Positions 51,758-61,608 of a stretch of DNA of 64,000 bases are shown here, piece after piece. The notes beneath the pieces were generated by a model, which did not search any database, was not told the origin of the DNA, and was given only the letters and a program-made list of their open reading frames with translations. Both the position numbers and the translations under genes were made by a program. The DNA is from Pedococcus bigeumensis. GTDB taxonomy: Bacteria > Actinomycetota > Actinomycetes > Actinomycetales > Dermatophilaceae. The DNA is taken from positions 25,533 to 89,532 of the forward strand of contig NZ_RCZM01000009.1 in assembly GCF_006438965.1 (NCBI RefSeq). The letters run 5' to 3'. How positions within the stretch are numbered: position 1 is the stretch's first letter; every line of letters begins with the position of its first letter.

Positions 51758-54700
51758 ATGTCCTCCCAGCCCGGCTCCAGCGCCTCCTCCCTGCGTCCTT
51801 CGAACAGCGGCGGCTCAGACTCGTTCGTCCACCTCCACGTGCACACCGAGTACTCCATGCTCGATGGTGCGGCGCGGATCGGTGACCTGTTCACCAAGGC
51901 AGCCGAGATGGGGATGCCGGCGCTGGCCACGACCGACCACGGCTACGTCTTCGGCGCCTACGAGTTCTGGAAGAAGGCGCAGGGGACCGGCGTCAAGCCG
52001 ATCATCGGCGTGGAGGCCTACGTCACGCCGGGCACGCACCGCACCGACAAGACCCGGGTCAAGTGGGGCGAGGACCACCAGTCGGGCGACGACGTGTCCG
52101 GTTCGGGTGCCTACACCCACATGACGCTGCTGGCCCGCAACAACAACGGGCTGCACAACCTGTTCCGGCTCGACTCCCAGGCCAGCCTCGACCAGGTCTA
52201 TGCCAAGTGGCCGCGCATCGACCGTGAGCTGCTCGGCCAGTACGGCCAGGGCCTGATCGGCACGACCGGGTGCCCGTCCGGTGAGGTGCAGACCCGGCTG
52301 CGGCTGGGGCAGTACCGCGAGGCGCTGCAGGCAGCCTCCGACTTCCGGGACATCTTCGGCGCGGAGTACTACTTCGCCGAGCTGATGGACCACGGGCTCG
52401 ACATCGAGCGCCGCGTGCAGAAGGACCTGATCCGGCTGGCGCGCGAGCTCGGCCTGCCGCTCCTCGCCACCAACGACCTGCACTACACGACGCAGGAGGA
52501 CGCCAAGGCGCACTCGGCGCTGCTGTGCGTGCAGTCCGGGTCGACCCTGATGGACCCCAACCGGTTCAAGTTCGACGCCGACGACTTCTACCTCAAGAGC
52601 CCGGCCGAGATGCGGCACACCTGGCGTGAGCTGCCCGAGGCGTGCGACAACACCCTGCTCATCGCCGAGATGTGCGACATCTCGTTCACCGAGGACGAGG
52701 GCCGCTACATGCCCCGGTTCCCTTGCCCCCCAGGGGAGAACGAGGAGTCGTGGTTCATCAAGGAGGTCCAGCGAGGGCTAGTCGAGCGGTTCCCCGGCGG
52801 GATCCCGGACTACGCCACCAAGCAGGCGGCTTTCGAGACCGACGTCATCGTCTCCAAGGGCTATGCCGGCTACTTCCTCGTCGTCTCCGACTTCATCAAC
52901 TGGGCCAAGGAGAACCGCATCCGGGTCGGTCCGGGTCGTGGCTCAGGTGCCGGCTCGATGTGCGCCTACGCCATGAAGATCACCGACCTCGACCCGATCC
53001 CGCACGGCCTGATCTTCGAGCGGTTCCTCAACCCCGAGCGACCCTCGCTGCCCGACTTCGACGTCGACTTCGACGAGCGCCGGCGCGGTGAGGTCATCAA
53101 GTACGTCACCGACAAGTACGGCGCCGACCGGGTCGCCCAGATCGTCACCTACGGCACCATCAAGGCCAAGCAGGCCGTCAAGGATGCCGCCCGGGTGATG
53201 GGGCACCCGTTCGTCGTGGGGGAGCAGCTCACCAAGGCGATGCCGCCCGATGTCATGGGCAAGGGCGTGCCACTGGCCGAGATCTACAACAAGGAGCACA
53301 AGCGCTACAACGAGGGCGGCGACTTCCGGACCCTCGTCGAGACCGAGCCGCACTTCAAGGAGATCGTCGACACCGCGCTGGGCCTCGAGGGCCTCAAGCG
53401 CCAGTGGGGCGTCCACGCGGCCGGCGTCATCATGTCGAGCGAGCCGCTCATCGACGTCATCCCGATCATGCGGCGGCTGCAGGACGGCCAGGTCATCACC
53501 CAGTTCGACTACCCGAGCTGTGAGGCGCTCGGGCTGGTCAAGATGGACTTCCTGGGCCTGCGCAACCTCACGATCCTCGACGACGCCATCGACAACATCA
53601 AGGCCAACCGCGACGAGGACATCGACCTCGACGCGCTGTCCAAGGACATGACCGACCAGCCGACGTTCGACCTGCTGTCGCGCGGCGACACCCTCGGGGT
53701 CTTCCAGCTCGACGGTGGCGGCATGCGCACCCTGCTCAAGCTGATGCAGCCCGACAGCTTCGAGGACATCTCCGCGGCCCTCGCGCTCTACCGACCCGGA
53801 CCGATGGGGGTCAACGCCCACACCAACTTCGCGCTGCGCAAGAACGGCAAGCAGGAGCTCACGCCCCTCGACCCGCAGCTCGCGGGCAAGCTCCAGCAGG
53901 AGATGATCGACGCCCTCCTCCCGCTGCTCGGCACCACCTACGGCCTGGTGATCTACCAGGAGCAGGTCATGGAGATCGCCCAGAAGCTCGCGGGCTACAC
54001 CCTCGGCAACGCCGACCTGCTGCGCCGCGCGATGGGCAAGAAGAAGAAGGAGGTCCTCGACGCCGAGTACGTCCCCTTCTCCCAGGGCATGAAGGCCAAG
54101 GGCTTCAACGAGGCCTCGATCGCTGCCCTGTGGGGCGTCCTGGTCCCGTTCTCGGACTACGCCTTCAACAAGGCGCACACCGCCGCCTACGGGCTGGTGT
54201 CCTACTGGACCGCCTACCTCAAGGCCAACTACCCGGCCGAGTACATGGCCGCGCTGCTCACCAGCGTCGGTGACGACAAGGACAAGTCCGCCCTCTACCT
54301 CGGCGAGTGCCGCCGGATGGGCATCAAGGTGCTGCCCCCCGACGTCAACGACTCGGTGGCCCGGTTCGCCGCGGTCGGCACCGACATCCGGTTCGGCATG
54401 CAGGCGATCCGCAACGTCGGCCACAACGTCGTTGAGGGGATCGTCGCCGCGCGTGAGGAGAAGGGCGCCTTCACCTCGTTCAAGGACTTCCTGTCCAAGA
54501 GCCCAGCGGTCGTGTGCAACAAGCGCACCATCGAGTCGCTGATCAAGGCCGGTGCGTTCGACGGGCTGCAGGAGTCGCGCCAAGGGCTCTACCGCGTGCA
54601 CGAGGACTTCGTCGACAACTTCGTCGACATCAAGCGCCAGGAGGCGATCGGCCAGGACTCGCTGTTCGGTTCCTTCGGCGATGACGCGGCGGGGGAGTCG

Positions 54701-55378
54701 GTCGACTTCTCGGTGCTGCCGACCATCCCCAGCGTGGAGTGGGACAAGAAGACGCTGCTGCAGTTCGAGCGCGAGATGCTCGGCCTCTACGTCTCCGACC
54801 ACCCGTTGTTCGGCATCGAGCACGTGCTCAGCTCGCACGCCGACACCTCGATCGCCAGCCTGATGGGCGAGGACGGCAAGCCCGAGGGCGCCAACGTCAC
54901 CATCGCCGGGCTGATCACCGGCCTGCAGGTCAAGCGCACCAAGAAGGGCGACCTCTGGGCGATCGTCACGGTCGAGGACCTCGAGGGCGCCATCGAGTGC
55001 CTGTTCTTCCCGAGTGCCTACCTCACCGTGCAGCACGCCCTCACCCACGACGCGGTCGTGGTGGTGAAGGGCCGGGTCAACCGGCGCGACGACACTCCCA
55101 CCATCTTCGCCTCCGACCTGACGCTGCCCGACATCTCCGAGGGACCGCGCGGGCCGGTCGTCGTCACCATCGACACCAACCGGGCCACCCAGACCAAGGT
55201 CGAGGAGCTCAAGTCGGTGCTGTCGTCGCACCCCGGCTCCACCGAGGTGCACGTGCGGCTGAGCCAGCCCGGGCGCTCGGTGCTGATGAAGCTCGAGGAC
55301 TCCTACCGGGTCAACGCCTCCGAGGCCCTCTTCGGCGACCTCAAGGTCATCCTCGGCCCACGCTGCCTCGCCGGCTGA
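51758..55378 (+). CDS. dnaE: DNA polymerase III subunit alpha
   Basis: 1206 residues, normal DnaE length. The PHP domain opens with FVHLHVHTEYSMLDGAARIG. The polymerase active site is SLPDFDVDFDERRRGE (about residue 430), with VGPGRGSGAGSMCAYAM before it and YRPGPMG and FNKAHTAAYGLVSYWTAYLK later. The OB-fold (VTIAGLITGLQVKRTKKGDL) and C-terminal tau-binding region complete it. It is the main replicative polymerase. ATG 51758 is used; GTG 51734 is also in frame. A long reverse-strand open frame across it is only a codon-bias shadow. Confidence 0.96.
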   Translation: MSSQPGSSASSLRPSNSGGSDSFVHLHVHTEYSMLDGAARIGDLFTKAAEMGMPALATTDHGYVFGAYEFWKKAQGTGVKPIIGVEAYVTPGTHRTDKTRVKWGEDHQSGDDVSGSGAYTHMTLLARNNNGLHNLFRLDSQASLDQVYAKWPRIDRELLGQYGQGLIGTTGCPSGEVQTRLRLGQYREALQAASDFRDIFGAEYYFAELMDHGLDIERRVQKDLIRLARELGLPLLATNDLHYTTQEDAKAHSALLCVQSGSTLMDPNRFKFDADDFYLKSPAEMRHTWRELPEACDNTLLIAEMCDISFTEDEGRYMPRFPCPPGENEESWFIKEVQRGLVERFPGGIPDYATKQAAFETDVIVSKGYAGYFLVVSDFINWAKENRIRVGPGRGSGAGSMCAYAMKITDLDPIPHGLIFERFLNPERPSLPDFDVDFDERRRGEVIKYVTDKYGADRVAQIVTYGTIKAKQAVKDAARVMGHPFVVGEQLTKAMPPDVMGKGVPLAEIYNKEHKRYNEGGDFRTLVETEPHFKEIVDTALGLEGLKRQWGVHAAGVIMSSEPLIDVIPIMRRLQDGQVITQFDYPSCEALGLVKMDFLGLRNLTILDDAIDNIKANRDEDIDLDALSKDMTDQPTFDLLSRGDTLGVFQLDGGGMRTLLKLMQPDSFEDISAALALYRPGPMGVNAHTNFALRKNGKQELTPLDPQLAGKLQQEMIDALLPLLGTTYGLVIYQEQVMEIAQKLAGYTLGNADLLRRAMGKKKKEVLDAEYVPFSQGMKAKGFNEASIAALWGVLVPFSDYAFNKAHTAAYGLVSYWTAYLKANYPAEYMAALLTSVGDDKDKSALYLGECRRMGIKVLPPDVNDSVARFAAVGTDIRFGMQAIRNVGHNVVEGIVAAREEKGAFTSFKDFLSKSPAVVCNKRTIESLIKAGAFDGLQESRQGLYRVHEDFVDNFVDIKRQEAIGQDSLFGSFGDDAAGESVDFSVLPTIPSVEWDKKTLLQFEREMLGLYVSDHPLFGIEHVLSSHADTSIASLMGEDGKPEGANVTIAGLITGLQVKRTKKGDLWAIVTVEDLEGAIECLFFPSAYLTVQHALTHDAVVVVKGRVNRRDDTPTIFASDLTLPDISEGPRGPVVVTIDTNRATQTKVEELKSVLSSHPGSTEVHVRLSQPGRSVLMKLEDSYRVNASEALFGDLKVILGPRCLAG

Positions 55379-55399
55379 GCCACCACGTAGGGTGCGATC

Positions 55400-57529
55400 G
55401 TGACCACCCCTGTGCCCCCTCGCGCCGAGCAGCGCGAGACCACCCGCGAACACCACGGCGACGTCGTCGTCGACCCCTACGAGTGGCTCCGCGACAAGGA
55501 GGACCCGGCGGTGCTCGCGCACCTCGGTGCCGAGAACGACTACGCCGAGGCGGTCACGGCCGACCTCCAGCCGCTGCGTGAGGCGATCTTCGAGGAGATC
55601 CGCTCGCGGACCCAGGAGACGGACCTGTCGGTGCCGGTGGCGAGCGGCCCGTGGTGGTACTACTCCCGCAGCTTCGAGGGGTCGCAGTACTCCGTCGAGT
55701 GCCGTGCGCCGCGTGTCGAGGGCGCACCCCGGCCGATGCCCGAGCCCGGCTCCGAGGTCGAGGGTGAGCAGGTCCTGCTGGACTCGAACGCGGAGGCCGA
55801 GGGACACGACTTCTTCGCCCTCGGCGCGCTGACCGTCAGCCCCGACCACCATCGCCTCGCGTATGCCGTGGACACCGAGGGCGACGAGCGGTTCGCCTTG
55901 CGGGTCAAGGACCTTCGCACCGACAAGATCATCGACACGGCCGTCGACGAGGTGGGCTACGGCTGCGTCTTCTCCCTCGACGGCCAGTACCTGTTCTACA
56001 CGCGGGTCGACGAGACCTGGCGTCCCCACCAGGTCTGGCGACACGAGGTCGGCACGTCCGCGACCGACGACGTCATCGTCCACGAGGAGGACGACGAGCG
56101 GTTCTGGATGGGCGTCGGCTCTTCCCGTGACGACCGCTGGCTGATGATCGGCCTGGGGTCCAAGACGACTTCCGAGGTGCGGATCCTCGACGCCGCCGAC
56201 CCCACCGGCGAGTTCCGGGTCGTCGCACCTCGACGCGAGGGCGTCGAGTACGACGTGGAGCCCGCCGGCGACCGCCTGCTGATCGTGCACAACGCGGATT
56301 CCATCGACTCCGACCTCGCCTGGGCGCCGATCGACGCAACCTCGGCCGACCAGTGGCAGCCGCTGCTCCGGGCCGAGGCGGGGGAGCGGTTCCAGGGCAT
56401 CGACGCGTTCGACGAGGTCGCCGTCCTGTCGCTGCGCAAGGACGGGCTCACCGCGCTGCGGGTGCTCGCCCGCGACCCTGGCCAGCCGTCCGGGTTCGCC
56501 GGTCGCCACGACCTGGAGTTCGACGAGCCCGTGTATGCCGTCGGGCTCGGTGACAACCCCGAGAGCGCCACCACGACGCTGCAGGTGGTTTTCGAGTCGA
56601 TGGTGACACCCAAGACCGTCTACGACTACGACGTCGTGAGTCGCGAGTTCCGGCTGCTCAAGCGCCAGCCCGTGCTGGGCGGCTACGACCCGACGCAGTA
56701 CGAACAGCGTCGCGAGTGGGCCACCGCCGCCGACGGCACTCGAGTGCCGATGTCCCTGGTCTACCCCGCGGGCGCCGAGCCCGACGGCACCCACCCGGGC
56801 CTGCTCACGGCCTACGGGTCCTACGAGATCTCCTCCGACCCCTACTTCTCGGTGGCTCGGCTGTCGCTGCTCGAACGTGGGTTCGTCTACGCCATCGCGC
56901 ACGTGCGCGGGGGCGGCGAGCTCGGTCGTGCGTGGTACGACCAGGGCAAGCTGGCCAGCAAGAAGAACACCTTCACCGACTTCGTCAGCTCTGCCGACCA
57001 CCTCGTCGAAAGTGGTTGGGTGGCGACGGATCGCCTTGTGGCAGAGGGGGGTTCGGCTGGGGGGCTGCTCATCGGGGCAGCCATCAACCTCGCGCCCACG
57101 CGTTTCCGGGCGGTCCACGCCGCCGTGCCCTTCGTCGACGCTCTGACCACCATCCTCGACCCGTCACTGCCGCTGACCGTCGTGGAATGGGAGGAGTGGG
57201 GCAACCCGCTCGCCGACCCAGGGGTCTACGCCTACATGAAGTCCTACTCGCCGTACGAGAACGTGCACCAGGCGGCATACCCGGCGGTGCTTGCCACGAC
57301 GTCCCTCAACGACACGCGGGTGTTCTTCACCGAGCCCGCGAAGTGGGTTGCCCGAGTACGCGAGAACACGACCAGCGGCCCTGCCGAGCGGCCCGTGCTG
57401 CTGCGCACCGAGATGGTGGCGGGGCACGGCGGCAAGAGTGGGCGCTACGACTCGTGGCGGCAGGTGGCCTGGGAGTGGGCTTTCCTCGTGGACCAGGTGG
57501 GCGCCGCGTCGAAGGACTCGCGCAATTGA
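55400..57529 (+). CDS. S9 family peptidase (prolyl oligopeptidase / oligopeptidase B type)
   Basis: 709 residues from GTG 55400. An N-terminal beta-propeller (about 75-420) with the family opening DPYEWLRDKEDPAVLAHLGA is followed by the hydrolase domain: Ser552 in AEGGSAGGLLIG, Asp638 in TSLNDTRV and His676 in AGHGGKSGRYDS. RGGGELGRAWYDQGKL is the oligopeptidase B-type segment. It cleaves short peptides, probably after Arg/Lys, in the cytosol; no signal peptide. It starts 22 bp after dnaE and may be co-transcribed. Confidence 0.93.
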   Translation: MTTPVPPRAEQRETTREHHGDVVVDPYEWLRDKEDPAVLAHLGAENDYAEAVTADLQPLREAIFEEIRSRTQETDLSVPVASGPWWYYSRSFEGSQYSVECRAPRVEGAPRPMPEPGSEVEGEQVLLDSNAEAEGHDFFALGALTVSPDHHRLAYAVDTEGDERFALRVKDLRTDKIIDTAVDEVGYGCVFSLDGQYLFYTRVDETWRPHQVWRHEVGTSATDDVIVHEEDDERFWMGVGSSRDDRWLMIGLGSKTTSEVRILDAADPTGEFRVVAPRREGVEYDVEPAGDRLLIVHNADSIDSDLAWAPIDATSADQWQPLLRAEAGERFQGIDAFDEVAVLSLRKDGLTALRVLARDPGQPSGFAGRHDLEFDEPVYAVGLGDNPESATTTLQVVFESMVTPKTVYDYDVVSREFRLLKRQPVLGGYDPTQYEQRREWATAADGTRVPMSLVYPAGAEPDGTHPGLLTAYGSYEISSDPYFSVARLSLLERGFVYAIAHVRGGGELGRAWYDQGKLASKKNTFTDFVSSADHLVESGWVATDRLVAEGGSAGGLLIGAAINLAPTRFRAVHAAVPFVDALTTILDPSLPLTVVEWEEWGNPLADPGVYAYMKSYSPYENVHQAAYPAVLATTSLNDTRVFFTEPAKWVARVRENTTSGPAERPVLLRTEMVAGHGGKSGRYDSWRQVAWEWAFLVDQVGAASKDSRN

Positions 57530-57585
57530 GTGTGAAATGACCGTGTCGTACCGAGGGTCGTGGCCATACCCTTTGGGGTAGAGCG

Positions 57586-59799
57586 ATGTCTTTTCGGACA
57601 GAGGCGGACTGCGTGGGTGAGGGCCGAACGCGTGAGGCGCGACGTCTGGCTGCCCACAGCGACTGGGCGGCGACGCCGCTCGGCCCGCGGTCGCAGTGGG
57701 CCCCGCAGCTGGAGGCCGCCTGGGAGATCGCGCTGGAGTGCCCGCTGCCGGTTGCGCTGCTCTGCGGTGCCGACTTCACCATGCTCTACAACGACGCGTT
57801 CCGGGACCTGTTGGGCAGCAAGCATCCGTCCGCCTTCGGCCAGTCCGCGCGCAAGGTGGTCGCAGAGATCTGGGACGACCCGAAGGTGGGGCCGCTGCTG
57901 GAACGTGCCTACTCCGAGGCCGAGGCGTTCCTGGACGAGGGCACCGAGCTGCGCCTCGCCCGTGGGCGTGCGACGGACGAGGATGCCGGCACCGGCTTGC
58001 GGGAGAAACCCGAGGACGGCACCGATGTCGGCTACTACCTGAGGAGCGGGTCACCGGTCCTGGCGGAGGATGGCAGCGTCCTGGCGGTGCTGCACGTCAT
58101 TGTCGAGACGACGAGCGCAATCGGCCGGGCCCGTGCCGTCGCCAAGCTGGCCGCTCTGCTCGCCGTGGCGGTCACCGTCGACGACGTCTGCAAGGTGGTG
58201 CTGCGCCAGGCGATGGTGGCCTTCGACGGTCTGTCGGTCTCGATCTGCCTGCCGTCGCCCGGTCCGGCCTCGTGGCGGATGGCCCGACGACACCGCATCG
58301 AACAGCTCTCGCCGGACGAGGAGCGGCTGCCCCTCATCTGGTCCGAGCTCGGCGAGGAGATGACCTCGCTCATCGCCCTGGCGATCTCCCGTGGTGAGCC
58401 CTACCTGTCCGAGAACGGCGAGATCGTGGCTGTCCCGTTCCGTGCGGGTGGTGGGGGGCAGTCGGCTCTGGTCATCCAGCGCGAGGCAGCGCCGATTCCG
58501 CATGACGTGGTGGCGGTGCTAGCGCCTTTCCGAGACCTCGTGGGCGACGCCCTCGGCCGCGCCGTCGTGTACGACGCAGAACGCATCACCGCCGAGCTGC
58601 TGCAGCGCACCCTGCTCCCGCCCAACTTGCCCCAGTCCGACGCGATCAGCATCGCTGCTCGCTACGAGCCGGTGTCGGAGGGGACCGTGGCCGGTGGGGA
58701 CTTCTACGACTCGTTCTTCCTCCCCGATGGTCGTCTGGCGATGGTCATCGGTGACGTCGTCGGCCGCGGGGTGATGGCAGCCACCGTGATGGGCCAGGTC
58801 CGTGCCGCCGTGCGGGGCGCGGCCCTGACCAACAGCGAACCGGCGTCGGTCATGAACGCCCTGGATCGGGTCGTCTGGGATCTCGACGCCCTGTGGCCCG
58901 TGTCGATGCCACTCGGCACCCCTCGCGCGCGGCCGGGCATGGCCTTCGGGGGCGAGCTGTTCGTCACGATGCTCTACGGCACTGTCGACCCCGAGACCGG
59001 GGAGGTCGTCCTGGCCAGCGCGGGCCACCCTCTGCCTGCCCTGCTGTTCGGGCTCGCCTCGCGAGCCGAGGGCGCGCCCAGGGGCGAGCTGCTGACGATG
59101 CCGGTCGGCCCGCCGCTGGGGATCGAGGGTGTCCGGCCGGCGCACCACCTCACCCTCGGGGTCGGTGACATGCTGGTCGGCTTCACCGACGGGTTGCTCG
59201 AGCGCCGGGGTGAGGCCTTCGACGAGGGCGAGGCGCGGCTGCTCGACGTCGTGGCCGACATGCCGCCGGGCAGTCCGCGCAGCGTCGCGCAGTACATCAT
59301 GGACTCGATGCTGCAGACCTCCGGCCAGGAGGACGACTGCGCCGTGCTGGCCGTCGGCCGCTCACCGGAGGGCCACCGCAGGGCGGCGATCGTGGTGCCC
59401 CCGATGCCCGAGTCGGTACGGGCGGCCAGGGACTGGGCCCGCGAGCAGCTGGTCGACTGGAGGGTGGGGGACGGCGACCAGCACACCATCGTCACCGGGA
59501 TCTCCGAGCTGATCACCAACGCCGTGCTCCACGCCGGCACCGAGTCACACCTCACCATGGACCTCGACACAGGGATCCTGGCGGTGACCGTCGCCGACAG
59601 CGGCAACCGCGGCGAGCCCCTGCTCACCGGCGCCGACACCATGGCGGTCCGGGGCAGAGGCCTGTCGCTGGTGCGGGCCATCGCCGACTCGTTCGGGGCG
59701 CACCGGACGTCGGCCGGCACCACGGTGTGGTTCGAGGTGGCCGTCGAGCTCGTCGCCGTGCCGGTGTCAGGGCGGACCGGCTGGCCAGGCGTCGCCTAG
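57586..59799 (+). CDS. PAS-GAF-SpoIIE-type PP2C phosphatase with C-terminal HATPase domain
   Basis: 737 residues, multi-domain. A PAS-like domain at about 40-170 (PLPVALLCGADFTMLYNDAF), a GAF-like domain at about 185-335, a SpoIIE/RsbU phosphatase at about 345-590 with metal ligands in AGGDFYDSFFLPDG and MVIGDVVGRGVMAA, and an anti-sigma-type ATPase at about 610-720 (ISELITNAVLHAG; DSGNRGEPLL; VRGRGLSLVRAIADSFGAH). This layout combines the phosphatase and kinase arms of a partner-switching stress pathway in one protein. No sigma factor or STAS antagonist gene lies beside it, so its partners are elsewhere. GGGGTAGAG precedes the ATG. Confidence 0.92.
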   Translation: MSFRTEADCVGEGRTREARRLAAHSDWAATPLGPRSQWAPQLEAAWEIALECPLPVALLCGADFTMLYNDAFRDLLGSKHPSAFGQSARKVVAEIWDDPKVGPLLERAYSEAEAFLDEGTELRLARGRATDEDAGTGLREKPEDGTDVGYYLRSGSPVLAEDGSVLAVLHVIVETTSAIGRARAVAKLAALLAVAVTVDDVCKVVLRQAMVAFDGLSVSICLPSPGPASWRMARRHRIEQLSPDEERLPLIWSELGEEMTSLIALAISRGEPYLSENGEIVAVPFRAGGGGQSALVIQREAAPIPHDVVAVLAPFRDLVGDALGRAVVYDAERITAELLQRTLLPPNLPQSDAISIAARYEPVSEGTVAGGDFYDSFFLPDGRLAMVIGDVVGRGVMAATVMGQVRAAVRGAALTNSEPASVMNALDRVVWDLDALWPVSMPLGTPRARPGMAFGGELFVTMLYGTVDPETGEVVLASAGHPLPALLFGLASRAEGAPRGELLTMPVGPPLGIEGVRPAHHLTLGVGDMLVGFTDGLLERRGEAFDEGEARLLDVVADMPPGSPRSVAQYIMDSMLQTSGQEDDCAVLAVGRSPEGHRRAAIVVPPMPESVRAARDWAREQLVDWRVGDGDQHTIVTGISELITNAVLHAGTESHLTMDLDTGILAVTVADSGNRGEPLLTGADTMAVRGRGLSLVRAIADSFGAHRTSAGTTVWFEVAVELVAVPVSGRTGWPGVA

Positions 59800-60010
59800 G
59801 AGTACCTCCACCGGCGGAGCACCGCCGCTGAGTCGGACTCGTCCGGGTTTGGTGGGGAGTGCCCGATCGTCCGTTCGGCCAGTCGTCGCTGACCAACGAA
59901 TGAGACGCCCTGGTGCGGCGCGCCGCCACCGCCCCGCATGCGGCATCGTTCATGCTGCGCGTCAGAAAGACCGCCCGGACGACCAACCGTCCGGCTACCG
60001 AAGGGGTCGG

Positions 60011-60208
60011 ATGAGTATGTGGCAGCAGCTGCTCGAACGTTTCGTCCCCCTCATGGACGGCGACGTCTCCGCCCTCGATCGACGTGACGGGGTCGGCCGG
60101 TCGACCGGCCTGGTCCTCAGCGGATCCGCTCACCCGTCCGACGCGACGGCACCCGCGCAGCAGGGCCGCGCGGCATACGAGGGAAGCATCAGCCCGCTGA
60201 CCTCTTGA
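60011..60208 (+). CDS. Small hypothetical protein
   Basis: 65 residues from ATG 60011 with AAGGGGTCGG ahead: MSMWQQLLERFVPLMDGDVS, then a polar Ser/Ala-rich end. Unrecognised. The reading is plausible because its codon use matches the genome, but it could be a chance frame. The region 59800-60010 holds no other feature apart from a short CCGGACG...CGTCCGG hairpin at 59975-59992. Confidence 0.45.
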   Translation: MSMWQQLLERFVPLMDGDVSALDRRDGVGRSTGLVLSGSAHPSDATAPAQQGRAAYEGSISPLTS

Positions 60209-60328
60209 GCGCTCGCCTCGGTGGTGCTCGCGTTGACGGCGCTTGCCTTGATTGCGCTCGCGTCCCCTCCCGTTGCAGGGTAGGGGGACTGTGGGCGACC
60301 AGGCGCCCACCTCCGGATGGAGTGCGCC

Positions 60329-61152
60329 ATGGGTTTCCTCGATCGACTGCTCGGCCGTGAGCCGCTCCAGACCCAGGGTGGGTATGCCGGTTCCTCGCCG
60401 GCTGCACGACCGGCACCCGTGCCGGCTGCCCCGTCGCAGACCGGGGTACCGAGCGACGGAGGATCGGCTGACGAGCGGGCCATCGCGCGCTACCGCTACC
60501 TGTTGCGCACCGCTGCGCCGAGTCCCTCGAGCAGGTCCACGCCGAGGCGTTCGCACGGCTGACCCCCGAGCAGCGCGAGCAGGTGCTGGCCGAGCTGTCG
60601 TCCGGGCTTCCTGCGGGTGAGGCGGCGCCCACGTCCGACCCGCAGTCGATGGCGCGCGCCGCCAGCCGGGCCGAGCTGCGCCAGCCGGGCTACCTGGAGC
60701 AGACCTTCAGCCGCGGCCGGTTCGGCGGCAGTGGCACCGGCATGGGTGGCATGGGTATGGGCGGCATCGGGATGGGCGGCACCCTCATGGGTTCGATGAT
60801 GGGCACCATCGCGGGCGTCGTCATCGGGTCGGCCATCGCCGACGCGATGTTCGACGGGTACGACTCCTCGCCGGAGGCGTCGGCGGCCGGCGACACGACC
60901 CCCGGGTCGGACGGCAGCAGCAACGGCTCGGATGGATCTGGTTCGGATGGCGCTGACGGTTCGGGTGGGTCCGATGGCTCTGGCGGATCCGATGGCTCGG
61001 ACGCGGGGGGCGTCGACCCGTCTGCCGCTGCAGGCAGTGACAGCGGGTATGACGCCGGTGGGTTCGACAGCGGTAGTTTCGACTCCGGTGGGTTCGACTC
61101 CGGTGGTTTCGGCGGCGGGGACTTCGGCGGCGGCGACATGGGCGGCTTCTGA
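60329..61152 (+). pseudogene. Frameshifted Gly/Ser/Met-rich membrane-anchored protein
   Basis: Two frames make one sensible protein. The first (ATG 60329, MGFLDRLLGREPLQTQGGYA) runs to DERAIARYRYLLRTAAP near 60520. The other frame then takes over with ESLEQVHAEAFARLTPEQRE, QVLAELSSGLPAGEAAPTSD and continues to 61152. Adding one C in GCGCCGAG (60515-60522) would join them. The joined protein, about 274 residues, has a Gly/Met-rich stretch, one membrane segment (LMGSMMGTIAGVVIGSAIAD) and a Ser/Gly/Asp-repeat tail ending FGGGDFGGGDMGGF. It is a true frameshift, a sequencing error or a programmed shift; the run of only two Cs gives no slippery site, so loss of one base is likeliest. Function unknown. 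Confidence 0.72.
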
Positions 61153-61220
61153 ACGACCTTGCATGCTCTGACCGACAGGACCCGGGCCAGTCGACGCAGA
61201 CCCGAACGTGTCGGCCCATC

Positions 61221-61571
61221 GTGTGTGACGATCCTTGGGTGGAGGACCTCGAGGAAGGATGGCAGCGCGCGGGTCGTGTCGTCTGGAAGGACTTCGAGGC
61301 GAACGGCCACCGCTACTCGATCGCTGGCGGTCCGCGCGGCGTCCTGCTCTGGACGCAGGGCAACGCCGGGGTCGATGTACCGAGCGTGGTGCTCTACGCG
61401 GTCTGGACAGCCCTTGCGGGACGGACGGCGCGAACCATCGTGGTCAAGGTCCGCCGACGGAGGTGGGGACCATTGAGATTCCACGTCCTTCGTCGCGAGT
61501 TCCCCGCCGGACATGGCTTGTTGGAGTCGGTGAAATCGGTGGAGGACGAGGTCCGCCGAGGCGCCATCTGA
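61221..61571 (+). CDS. Hypothetical protein
   Basis: 116 residues from GTG 61221 (GTG 61239 is an alternative). It reads DFEANGHRYSIAGGPRGVLL, VPSVVLYAVWTALAGRTART and RWGPLRFHVLRREFPAGHGL, an alpha/beta mix. No family was recognised. It is convergent with the YunG-like gene and both share the hairpin at 61578. Coding looks real from codon use, but nothing more can be said. Confidence 0.5.
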   Translation: MCDDPWVEDLEEGWQRAGRVVWKDFEANGHRYSIAGGPRGVLLWTQGNAGVDVPSVVLYAVWTALAGRTARTIVVKVRRRRWGPLRFHVLRREFPAGHGLLESVKSVEDEVRRGAI

Positions 61572-61577
61572 CGACAT

Positions 61578-61607
61578 CGGTCACCCGCTCGCAGTGAGCG
61601 GCGACCG
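61578..61607. terminator. Possible bidirectional terminator
   Basis: Interrupted inverted repeat CGGTC-ac-CCGCTC-gcagt-GAGCGG-c-GACCG between two convergent genes, bulged by one or two bases. Confidence 0.6.
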
Positions 61608-61608
61608 G

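Noticed and set aside
52943..57118. 1391-residue reverse-strand open frame across dnaE and the S9 peptidase gene
   Set aside because: Antisense to two well-supported genes and without recognisable domains; a codon-bias shadow.
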